Positions 54,601 to 64,000 of a stretch of 64,000 nucleotides of DNA are shown here, one piece after another. This DNA comes from Takashimella koratensis (Eukaryota > Basidiomycota > Tremellomycetes > Trichosporonales > Tetragoniomycetaceae): assembly GCA_003116875.1 (NCBI GenBank), contig BCKT01000009.1, positions 1,217,552 through 1,281,551 on the forward strand, in the 5' to 3' direction. The position numbers and the translations under genes are program-made. The stretch's first letter is position 1, and each line of letters opens with the position of its first letter. The notes under the pieces were generated by a model that ran no database searches, was not told the origin of the DNA, and was given only the letters and a program-made list of their open reading frames with translations.

Positions 54601-55066
54601 GTTGAGCTGTGTCGAACAGCAAGAACACGAGAGGAGGCTGTGCTATATAAGGTGTCGGCGACGTCAAGCTGCGTTACCAATAAAAAGCTACACGGCCTGC
54701 ACCATGTCGGCAGAGCTTGACCGGGGGCTGGGCCGAGAGGATGGACTGAGTCAGTGGGCAAGCTCTTGCCGCCAAGAAGAACGTAGAGCATGGAAAGATG
54801 TCACGAGATAGGCTCTCAGGCCGGGTTTTTTTACTGCACGTCTATTGGTTGAAGACACGCTAGGAAAATCTCGACCTGGCCCACCGGAAACGCTTGGATT
54901 TACACGGCCTATCGGAACCAAACACCTGACACCGCCCACGATAGGTTTACTCGGGTTCACCATTCTCTCAACCTAGTCGGCCCAGTATACGCGGCCCAAG
55001 GATGATGGGAATACTTAAGTCGGCTGCAAGGCGGCAGCCAGCACCAGCATCAACTTGCTGCCCACC
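54601..55066. promoter_or_regulatory. Divergent promoter, permease / amine oxidase
   Basis: These 466 bp separate two divergent ATGs. A minus-strand TATATA (complement of TATATA at about 54643) lies near the permease start. There is no other clear site or gene. Confidence 0.4.
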
Positions 55067-57366
55067 ATGTCTCACCCATTCGATCCTGCTTCGGCCGACG
55101 AGTTAGCCCTCGCCGTTGGTATTGTCCGAAAATCTTACGGTGATGTCCAGCTCCATTTCAAGGTTGCAGGTCTCGAAGAGCCTCCCAAGAAGGACATGAA
55201 GGAGTTTTTCGAGGCCGAACGAAACGGCAAACCAGTCCAAGCTCCCAATCGCTGGATCTTCATGTAGGAGTTCTAGGAAGGCGGAGCTGACTCTAGGATG
55301 TACTACATCAAGCATACTCCGCGTCTGTTTGAAGTCATTGTCGATGTTACCGAAGGAAAGATCATCCATCAAAAGGAGATGCCCCGAACTCAACACGCAC
55401 CAGTGGATCGTTTGGAGCTCAACGAAGCTGCCCAAGTCGCACTGGCCGACCCCTTGGTCAAGGCTGAGTTGGAGCGTTTGCAGCTGGGAGATACCGCAGT
55501 TGTGGTGGACCCATGGGATTACGGGAAGGACGACGTCAACGAGGACAGGAGGCTTACTCAGATCTTCTTCTATACAAGGAAGTGAGTCTAAAACATAGCT
55601 ACATACTGATCTTAGCCCTAAAAATAACTCGCCGGATTCCAACCATTACGCTTTCCCTCTCGACTTTATGGCGATCGTCGATTTGGTCGAGATGAAGCTG
55701 GTCAGCATCTGTCATCTCCCACTTGGTGCTGAGGCAATTACCTCCAAGCACACTGGTCCTCGCAAGGTGAGCCTCAGAAGCAGTAACAGGCTAATCACCA
55801 GCTGGGTGCACCTCTGGAGCCCGAGTACGACCATACTCTCCAAAGCCATGCTGCAAGGACGACTCTGCGCCCACTCCAGGTTGTTCAACCTGAAGGTGCG
55901 AGCTTCTCCTTGAAAGGACGTCTCATCGAATGGGAAAAGTGGAGTTTCCGAGTTGGTTAGTACACTCTTATGATCTCCACTGACCCCAGGCTTCAACTGG
56001 CGCGAGGGCATGGTTCTCCACGACGTCTCATTCGACGGCCGACCTTTGTTCTATCGACTTTCTCTCTCCGAGATGTTCGTCCCTTACGGCGATCCGCGTG
56101 ACCCGCTCCACCGAAAGGGAGCATTCGACCTTGGAAATGTTGGAGCTGGTGTCACCGCTAACAATCTTGCGCTTGGATGTGATTGCCTGGGTCTGATCGC
56201 ATATCTCGATGGCCACATCATCAACGCTCTTGGAGAGGTGGTCGAGAAGAAGAACTGTATCTGCATCCACGAGGTCGACGCGGGAATTCAGTGGAAGCAC
56301 ACCAATCACCGCACGGGCAAGGCATCTGTGGTGCGCAAACGCCAGCTACAGTTGCAGACGATCATCACTGGTGAGTTGAAGCATTGTGCAATCTGACCCT
56401 CAGTGGCCAACTACGAGTACATCTTCTACTGGGTCCTCGACCAGTCTGGCGAGATCGAGTTTGAGACGCGAGCGACGGGAATTCTCTCTACGACGCCGAT
56501 CGATCCAGAGAACACTGATCCGATCCCATTTGCCACTCGCGTTGCTTCAGGGGTACTTGCTCCTTATCACCAGCACATCGTGAGTAGCAGTCCTGACCAC
56601 GCTGATCCCAGTTCAATCTCCGCATCGACCCCGCGATCGATGGACACGCTAATACCGTTTCATTCGTGGACTCCCTTCCTATGCCTCCTGATGCCAGCTT
56701 GAACCCGTACCAGACAGGATACATGACCAAGGAGACCAAGATCAGCCAATCTGGACCATACCAGACCGACCCGTTCAAGGCGCGCATCTTCAAGATCTCC
56801 AACCCCTCCAAGATCAATCCAGTCACTCTCAACCCGGTCGCCTACAAGCTGGTCCCAATCTCATCTCAGGTATTGTTGGCGTCTCAGGACTCGTGGCACC
56901 ACAAGCGGTCTCACTTTACCGACGCTCCGATTTGGGTCACCAAATACAAGGATCGCGAGCTCTTCCCGGCTGGAGACTACACCAACCAAGGGGACGGTCA
57001 AGACGGCATCCGCAACTGGGTCGCGCGCAATGACAACGTCGAGAACGAGGATGTTGTCATCTGGCACACTTATACGTTCACTCACAACCCTCGCCCCGAG
57101 GATTTCCCTATCATGCGTGGGTACTTTAACCCGAGCTGAGCTGACACTTAGCCGCCGAGTCCGTCCGGATCGCCCTGAAGCCAACCGGATTCTTCAACTA
57201 CAATCCTACGATGGACGTACCGCCGAGCACCCAAGCGATCAACAAGTCGGTGGCGTACGATCCAACGCTATTGGTTGGCGCAGATGCGGAGCCAGTGGCG
57301 AATGGCGTGAATTGCATGAGCATTCACGGCGAGAAGACAACCAATGGTAGCTGTTGCAGGTCGTGA
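55067..57366 (+). CDS. Copper amine oxidase (TPQ)
   Basis: Eight exons (55067..55263, 55297..55581, 55616..55766, 55802..55955, 55990..56370, 56404..56579, 56612..57116, 57152..57366) give 687 aa, the normal length. Key features: N-terminal N2/N3 domains starting HPFDPASADELALA, the catalytic base region around DPRDPLHRKGAFD (Asp), LGCDCLG (active-site disulfide region), VANYEY with the TPQ precursor Tyr at about 393, AYHQHI-like HQH copper ligands (YHQHIFNLRID), and late His in WHTYTFTHNPRPEDFPIM. It oxidises primary amines to aldehydes, H2O2 and ammonia. No peroxisomal C-terminal tripeptide is obvious (it ends CRS), so the location is open. Confidence 0.95.
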
Positions 57367-57643
57367 AGGTTGTTTATATGCATCTTGTTGTCTCCGCTCG
57401 TCGGGAGATTCTCAACCACGTGGATTTGACACGGCCCAGATCGCCACGGAGTCACGTGTCTCATTGGCCCGAATTTGACAGAGCCCTTGCCCCAAGAAGC
57501 ATGCAGCAATGAGCCATTTCCATTCAGCTCGACAATACCTACTCTCTCTTCACTCATTACCGGTAAACGCATCGCAACGACGGACTGGCACGACATTGCT
57601 CAGTATCGCCTCTACCCTCTGACCCGCCCGCGAGACTACCCCG

Positions 57644-58898
57644 ATGTCGCCCCTGGTCGAGTCACCTGGTGGACCAAGCCCACCTAGCTTACGGCGTCCT
57701 TGGACTGCGGCGGAGGACAAGGCGCTGAAGGAGGCGATCAGTCGCTATGGCAGCTCGCGAGGGCCGGGATCAGCGTGGTCGTCTATCTCTGCGTGTGTTC
57801 CTGGGAGATCGAATAAGGTGAGCTCTACCTTCCGATATCAGCTGATCAGCAGGACTGTCGGAAACGGTGGTTCCATTCGCTCGATCCATCGTTAAAGAAG
57901 GGCAAATGGTCTGCGGAAGAGGATGAGGCGCTTAAGAGACTGTTCAAGCAGATGGGACCCCAGTGGAAAGAGATTGGTAAGTGGTATGGACTTATCCTCG
58001 CTGATCCAAGCTCTGCGTATTCCCGGGCGGAAGGATGACCAGGTTTCCAAGCGATGGCGCGATGTTCTCTGTCCCGACCTCACCCCCGGCAAAGCATGGG
58101 CACCTTATGAGGATGCCATGTTGCTACAGCTACTTGAGGAACACGGCCCTAAGTGGGCGACAATCGCCGAGGTGCTCCCTGGGAGAAGTCCAATCGCATG
58201 TCGCAATCGCAGCCGAAAGTATCACAGCTTGAAGGCGGACACTGGTGAGTCAATAATGGCATCAGTAGCTGATTGTAGAATCCTCTCCCGAAACGGTCCA
58301 GCAGGGATCTTCCTCCTCACAAGCCGACTCTCCCGCTGCCTCAGCAACGATACCACAAAGCGTCGAAAGAGCCGCGACCGAGGTCTCATGGCACTTGCCA
58401 TCGATGCCCGACTTGCCAGACTCTGCACCAACCTTCAACTTTGACTTTTCATCCCTCTTGGAACAAAAAGAGGGCTCTTCAAACGACCTACTAGTCCAAA
58501 GTGGCTCAAGTTGTGAGTTCATGCGTGAATCTCACTTACACCTAGTCAATGAACTCAGCGACCAAAACGATTTGTTGAACTCTTGGCTCTCGGAGATCCC
58601 CCAGGTGCCCGACGGTGCGATCGGTCTACCGGCGCCGGTTCAAGAGAATGGCGCTACGCAGACTCTCTCCCTTTCCGCTCCAGCTCAGCCGCCAGACACT
58701 ACTGCGTCTCCATGTGAGTATCTCGTGACGTTATTCTTCTAACATTCTGCAGTGTATGGATCAGTGGCCTTCCCCGTTAGCAACACGTGGTCTTTGGTCC
58801 TCGCCTTGAATAGTGGCCAGTCATCGCTCCAGGTGTCGTCGGATTTGCTGCGCAAGCTCTTGGCTGATGCTGCGGCCAATCAGACGTCACAGCTATGA
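57644..58898 (+). CDS. Three-repeat Myb transcription factor
   Basis: Six exons (57644..57817, 57853..57976, 58011..58244, 58279..58512, 58546..58713, 58753..58898) give 359 aa. Three SANT/Myb repeats fill residues 17-170: RRPWTAAEDKALKEAISRYG..CRKRW, KGKWSAEEDEALKRLFKQMG..VSKRW, and KAWAPYEDAMLLQLLEEHG..ACRNRSRKYHS. They have the regularly spaced Trp (or Tyr/Phe replacement) residues. The C-terminal half is Ser/Gln/Pro-rich and acidic, as expected for an activation region, and ends LLRKLLADAAANQTSQL. This is c-Myb/Bas1/Flb-like DNA binding in the nucleus. The target is unknown; its neighbours are amine oxidase and formamidase. Confidence 0.9.
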
Positions 58899-59179
58899 CC
58901 GTGTGTTTTCGGTACTTTGTATGTTGTATATCTAGATCCATGCAGACTTGCCTCGGTACTTAAACTGTTGGCTGTGGAGGGCGAAGGAGCAGCGCAGGGA
59001 GCGGTGTCACTGGGCGGTGTCAATAAAGAAAGTGGCACCATCGGTGGATTTTAAATCTCCCGGGGGGAAAAGAGGCCCCGGCCAGGATACTAACAAAAGG
59101 TGGGCATGCCCATGCATTCACGCTTTCATCAAAACGACAACCAGCCAAGAGTCAAAACATGCAGCTGGTGACGACTGTG

Positions 59180-60867
59180 TTAGACATAGTCACGGAAAGG
59201 AGTCGGCTGGGGTTGTGAGTGCTGCTCTCGGAACAGTTTCTCTCTCTGCTCAGAGAGCAGGGCAGCCGGGGCACGTGGCGGGATCACCTCGTCTTGGTGC
59301 GATGGCCTGATATCACAGTCAAAGATCTTTAACGGAAGACCGACCGATACATTGGCGTGCGGGATGTTAGGTACTGCGAGCACCTGAATGTTAATGCGTG
59401 CTCCATGTCGTGCTCACCTTGGTTTCTACCGGGGCCGTAGCGAGGAGCATGTACGCTTGCTCATGGGAGAAACCAAACTTTTCCAGATAGTCCATTGCGT
59501 TGCTAGCAGCGTGGATGTAGCTTGACTGATGGTTTAGAACTGATTGGGTCTGTGGCTCACAGTCAGGTTTGATTTCTGCTGAACACCGTCCTGAAGTGAT
59601 AGACCATGGAAAACCAGTTGATCGCGGTACAAAGGCTCTGCGGGGCTCGGCTAACTGGGTCAACGTTTGGCTACTTGCGAGCTCACTATCATGATTGGTG
59701 CCTTCATACGAAGCTTGGCTATCCCATCCTTGATAATGGTCACCCTCAGGCTTGCAATTCCTTTGATCAGCGCTGCATAAAGCTTTTGCTCACCCGCCAT
59801 TTCGATCGCGCATGTGGGCTCGCCATCACCCTGGCAAAAATGAAGATCACCGACGGAGAGCTTGGCCCCGGGAACGTACACCGGCTGAAGTTAGATTCTT
59901 GAGCTGTCGGGGAAGACGTACGAGGTAGATCCGTGACCCCTTGGTAAGTGCCGAAGCGTCGATGTTTCCTCCATGCTTTCGTTAGCCCAAGTTGCTCGCT
60001 AGCTTACCTCTCTGGCAGGCTTGGTTCTGGCTCCTTCGTGGAGGATGCGATTACGAAGCTTGTCGTCTATGTTTTGTCCGATGTAGCCAGCAATTTCAGT
60101 GGGCAACTGTGCACAGAGGTGACCGTGCGATAGAAAGCGATCGTTCAAGTCTTGCTCTCGCTTGCGCCAGATCTCCAACATCTCGTCAGATGGAGCGGTC
60201 CCTATAACTCCGCACATAGGACGACCGCAGAACTCGACCCCAGGTACATGACGAGAGGATGCACGGATACCTGGGATCAGCTCGGGACGGAGCAGTGACT
60301 CACCGTCAAAGTCCCAGATGGACTTGGCAACGCGGGTGTAAGGGCGATCCAGCGGACCGAGTCCAGGGTCCTACTTGTCAGGGAACACTTTTCACAGGCT
60401 CACCAACAGGGAAAAGCCCCACATTCGCGACGAGAATGGTTGGACACTAGGGTGAGCCATATCATGACCTTGGCTTACTCTAAGATATCCACCGCAAGAA
60501 CATCTCCAGGCTGAGCCGTCCGGATCTCAATCGGTCCAGACAGGTGGTGATCTCTTCAGGTCAGCGGAGCGCTGGCATGTCACTCACGCCTCCCACTGGA
60601 AATCCAGCACATCGTCCGCACAGTCATTGTTTTGGATAAAGTTGCCTACAATCAGCCCCGCCTACACTCAGCCTACCTGTGAAGTCCATGCATTCGACTT
60701 TGAAGGCCTCGCCGGGTTCCACTGTTGCGACGACCCTATAAGTGAGTGATTGTCGTTGCGTGACACTTACGGGATGTCCGGATGCCAGCGGTTATGCACT
60801 CCGGGTTGAGTGAAGGGTTTCGCATGGGGGTCAACAGAGATGATGGTCCTAAGCGAGCGAGACGACA
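59180..60867 (-). CDS. Formamidase (acetamidase/formamidase family)
   Basis: About 13 short exons run from ATG 60867 to TAA 59180, giving roughly 400-420 aa as for fungal formamidases. Distinctive pieces in order: VDPHAKPFTQPGVHNRWHPD, CMDFTGNFIQNNDCADDV, HHLSGPIEI, KSIWDFDGIRASSRHVPGVEF, MCGVIGTAPSDEMLEIW, REHGGNIDASALTKGSRIYL, VGDLHFCQGDGE (metal/active-site loop), EMAG, LRVTIIKDGIAK, AMDYLEKFGFSHEQAYMLL, and IFDCDIRP. The enzyme hydrolyses formamide (and often short amides) to ammonia. It is divergent from an amino-acid transporter across 301 bp containing four copies of AGGCCCTGTCA. The final ~30 residues (QREKLFREQ) look helical and lineage-specific. Confidence 0.92.
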
Positions 60868-60942
60868 TCTTGCTTGCAATGGATAATGATGATATCGTAC
60901 CTGATTTTATATTTCTAAACAGTGGGCCGAGATACATAGATA

Positions 60943-61080
60943 AGGCCCTGTCAAATAGGCCGTGTTTGAAAGGGACCCGTGTCATGTCTCCGGTAGGCCC
61001 TGTCAGCGATAGCCCAGGCCGGGTCAAGCGGAATCCAAGGCCCTGTCAAACAATCTCCAGCCTGTCACCAGGCCCTGTCA
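60943..61080. promoter_or_regulatory. Four copies of AGGCCCTGTCA in the formamidase/transporter promoter
   Basis: Identical 11-mers on the plus strand start at 60943, 60995, 61038 and 61070, within a 301-bp divergent promoter (60868..61168). Identical, same-strand, irregularly spaced copies are unlikely by chance and suggest a regulator binding site shared by both genes. Confidence 0.6.
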
Positions 61081-61168
61081 ATAACTTTGACCATGATTCT
61101 TTTGTCTGCCTTGTCGGCTACTATATATGCGAGGCATTTTTGCTTTGCCACCTTATCACACCACCGCC

Positions 61169-63063
61169 ATGTCTGCCTTTGCATTCACCCCCAACAACGA
61201 CCGCAAGTCTGACGAGATCCAAGTGACCGAACTCGGTGCTGCGGAAGTCAACAACCCCTCTCCCAAGGACCTCGACAACGAACAAAACGAAGTGTTCCAA
61301 GTCGATGGGGATCTCAACTATCGAACTGTCGGATGGAAAAAGGCAAGTCACGGTTGTGTGACGCTTACTGATGATTCTAGGCAACGATGATTTTTATCAA
61401 AATGCGTAAGTCTTAGACGAATGTCTCTCACCAACACCTTAGAATTCGCACTAGGTGTCCTCAGTATCCCCTCCGACCTGAACGTACTGGGCGCCGTTGG
61501 TGGTTCCATTCTGGTTGTCGTTTGGGGAGTTCTCGCCACTTATGCTGCTGCCATAATGGGACGTTTCAGGTGAATCGCAGGGCGAGGTCTAGCTAATGGA
61601 ATAGGCTTGATCATCAGGGTATTCACTCGGTCGGCGATGCTGCAAGGCTCATCGGCGGTCCCATCTTGGGCGAGATCGTTGGTGGAGCGTACTGTAGGTC
61701 TTGACCAGCTGATTTGGCTGATGACAGTCATCTCATGGGTGTAGGTAAATTAGGGTAAATTCTGCTGACAACAGTCTCCCCGCGGGCGTCTCCATGCTCG
61801 GAATCAGCATTGCTCTCAACGCAGTGTCTGACCACGCCACGTGCACTGTTGTTTTCACTGTCGCTGCAATGATTGTTTGCACCATCCCGGCAATGCTTCC
61901 AAAGTTTGGACAGATTGGCGTGTTGACTTGGATTGGGTTCTTTTCCATGTTCATTGCCGTATTCATCTTAGTGTAGGTCGAGGATGCTCAAACACTCTAA
62001 CATTGTAGTGTCTCGGTCACACAGACGACACCCGCAGCTGCGCCTGCTGGCACAACCGACTTTGGTTTCAAAGCGATTGCGTATCCGAGCTTCATTGACG
62101 GTATGACCGCGTCGAATGTGAGTGTGTCCGGCATAGTCACCTAACGAACAGACCATTCTCGGCTCCTACGGCGGGTCACCGGCATTGTAAGTGCCACCGG
62201 CGCAGCTGTTCTGACTGTAGTCTCTCTGCTGCTGCAGAAATGAGAGACCCTAGGCAGTTTAATCGAGCATTGGGAACGTCAATGGGATTTACGATTGCCT
62301 CGTACCTGACTTTCTCTTTGGTGGTTTACCGTTACTGTGAGTATGACGAGAATCAGCCCTGACTCCAGGCGGCCAATACGTCGCGTCCCCAGCCCTTGGC
62401 TCGGCTGGACCTTTAATCAAGAAGATCTGTTATGGAATAGCTCTCCCAGGCTTGATGGTCTCGTGCACTCTGTGTAAGTTGGTCGTTTGGACAGTCGCTG
62501 ACGTGGTCAGTCTTACATGTAAGTTGGGAATACACCGTTTCTCATCCATACAGATCTCCGCAAAGCACCTGCTCGTTCGGGTTTTACGTAACACCAAGCA
62601 CCTCCAGAAGAAAACCATGGTCCACAACGCAGTGTGGTAGTAGGTGGCTTCCCATGATTTACACTTATGCGTCAGTGGGTCCGTCCTCGGTATCGCAATC
62701 GTGGCATTTGTACTAGCCGAAGGAATTCCCGTGAGTCGCAGACCATATATCTTCTGACGCTAGTTTTTCAACTCGTTGTTGGGACTCTTGATCCTCTTTG
62801 TCTCCCCAAACACGCTGTCCCTTCCTATGGCTATGTGTAAGTCTTGCAGTCTTCACATCCGCTAAACGCCACCAGGGTTCTACAACAATCGAAAGTTTGG
62901 TTACAAGACAACCTGGTGGCAGATCGCCTTCCACAGTCTTGTCCTTGTTATTGGCATCTTTGTTGGAGTCGCCGGCGCTGTCAGTGCTGTTCTGCAAATC
63001 AACGACCTGTACAAGAGCGGCAACGCCGGAACGGCATTCTCATGTGCCGACAACTCTGGGTAA
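61169..63063 (+). CDS. Amino-acid transporter (AAAP/Aa_trans family)
   Basis: Fifteen exons splice in frame from ATG 61169 to TAA 63063 and give 465 aa. After a hydrophilic, acidic N-terminus, NYRTVGWKKATMIFIKMQFA leads into TM1 with ALGVLSIP. GIHSVGDAARLIGGP, FGQIGVLTWIGFFSMFIAVF, GFKAIAYPSFIDG, and FFPIIAEMRDP-like AEMRDPRQFNRAL follow, with VLRNTKHLQ and a final loop NDLYKSGNAGTAFSCADN. About 11 helices are expected. The family moves neutral amino acids across the plasma or vacuolar membrane. The first intron (61343..61380) has a GC donor. Exons of 13 nt (61728..61740) and 8 nt (62511..62518) are needed to keep the frame and the motifs. Confidence 0.9.
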
Positions 63064-64000
63064 ACATGTTGGAGGGTCGCTGCTCCCCTCTCACCAAAGA
63101 ACATATCAGCAAAGGGCAAAGTTCGCTCCAGCTTCCCACCGCCGTGTCTTCTGAATAACAAAAGCTATGCATTTGAAGGTGCCACTGTTGGAACGGGCCC
63201 GGTCGAGTCCGATGAGCAAAGGTGGAGGTGTGAACAGTTGCAGGGTGCACGGGCATAGGAAATAATTCCGTCTGCACCATAGAGGTGTACATCCGCCACG
63301 CTGTAGAGTTAGGATGGTGACCGGGGAGCCCCTGCCTATACTCTACCCCGCTTGTACTACCCGTAGCTGTCTCTGAGGCGCCTAGGCTGTCTTTTCTGCA
63401 TCTTCGAATATCTTCAAATAACTTCTAATAAGATCGAATACGACCGGTAGGTGGTCCGGAACTGCACTGGCTGTCTAGAGTCAGCTACGCCAGCCTCTAC
63501 CTGTCGTTCAGAATGCCTAAGGTAAGGCTAGCTTGACACACCCTCCTGTGTCATTGTCTAAAAACAGCCCCTTTTTGCCGTTTCCCCTATATAATTCTTT
63601 GGGCCTATTTGCCTTTTGAGCCTGTGGGTGTAAGGCGCCTCCCCTCTCCAGTCCCAGCTTGGGGACAATCGCTGCAGTAATGGGAATGCCTTGTTGTTGT
63701 TTCTCCCTGCTTTTTCCCCCTCTGGCGCCTTTAGACATGGGCGCCCTGTTTTTACCTTGTTTTTTGCATGCAAAATGTAATGTCTCTGCCGCATTTGGAC
63801 CCAGTTTTTGTCATACCAGCTCCAAGTCACAGTTTGATAGTTGAAATGCCCGCTACTATGCATATGATATGCTGTTGTATAGCAATATTGCCCTTGCATA
63901 GTACCAGTTCTGCATGCATTGGCCGTGTTTTGAATGGTTGTACGCGTCCTATTCATTGGTGTACTACACGTCATTGCATTTGTGAAGCCTAATTCTCCTT
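63064..64000. other. Non-genic right end
   Basis: No gene is supported in these 937 bp. The longest open frame (minus, 63974..63558) lacks any motif. A TGACACA-CCCTCC-TGTGTCA dyad occurs at 63534..63553, and the sequence after it is compositionally unlike the flanking genes, so a transposon edge is possible but not shown. Confidence 0.35.

Noticed and set aside
63558..63974. 138-aa minus-strand frame at the right end
   Set aside because: There is no recognisable domain, no splice-consistent extension and unusual composition, so I treat it as chance or repeat-derived.
1..64000. Transfer or ribosomal RNA genes
   Set aside because: Intergenic regions were scanned by eye for cloverleaf A/B-box sequences and rRNA cores and none was convincing; a tRNA-detection program would be decisive.

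Overview
This window looks like nuclear DNA from a basidiomycete yeast or filamentous relative, most likely Tremellomycetes (Cryptococcus/Trichosporon-like). The reasons are: genes packed on both strands; almost every gene split by many very short introns (about 30-60 nt) with GT..AG ends and a CTGAC/CTAAC-type branch site close to the acceptor; moderately high GC; and fungal protein families throughout (Zn2Cys6 regulators, Dal5-type and sugar MFS carriers, type-B carboxylesterases, fungal-type formamidase). Gene models below were spliced by hand, checked for reading frame, and compared with remembered family motifs. Exon edges may be off by a base in places. No tRNA, rRNA or CRISPR was seen.

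Layout. 1-4.4 kb is housekeeping: a CUE-domain protein (cut by the left edge), KIN17, a zinc-finger/metallo-beta-lactamase-fold protein, and a hydrophilin-like stress protein. 4.6-19.1 kb is a compact, divergently arranged catabolic cluster: 5-oxoprolinase, aspartate aminotransferase, a D-2-hydroxyacid (glyoxylate-type) dehydrogenase, a 4-hydroxy-2-oxoglutarate-aldolase-like enzyme, a Dal5-type transporter, a Zn2Cys6 regulator and a D-glutamate-cyclase-like (DUF1445) protein. 19.6-22.2 kb holds tandem hemerythrin paralogs. 22.4-27.3 kb holds tandem secreted carboxylesterases, the second with an in-frame stop. 28-39 kb carries NAD(P) oxidoreductases, a cupin, a large Zn2Cys6 regulator, an SDR and a sugar transporter. 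39.3-41.5 kb is a divergent pair of small secreted cysteine-rich paralogs.

41.77-42.44 kb is a non-autonomous foldback/MITE-like element with identical 156-bp terminal inverted repeats, TA flanks and an internal array of eight CACGTG palindromes. It sits directly in front of another Zn2Cys6 gene, and its last three bases form an in-frame upstream ATG. 45-52.3 kb has a second DHDPS-family aldolase, a DUF7702-like membrane protein, a Zn2Cys6 regulator, a small protein, an NAD(P)-binding protein and an IAH1-like esterase. 52.6-63 kb is a nitrogen-scavenging neighbourhood: amino-acid permease and copper amine oxidase (divergent), a three-repeat Myb factor, then formamidase and an AAAP amino-acid transporter (divergent). 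The last ~0.9 kb has no gene I can support.

The best candidate for an undescribed system is the 4.6-19.1 kb cluster. Its enzymes can be arranged as lactam opening, transamination, aldol cleavage to pyruvate plus glyoxylate, and glyoxylate reduction, with their own transporter and regulator. GGAG/CTCC dyads occur in all four of its promoters, and two of these are nearly identical.
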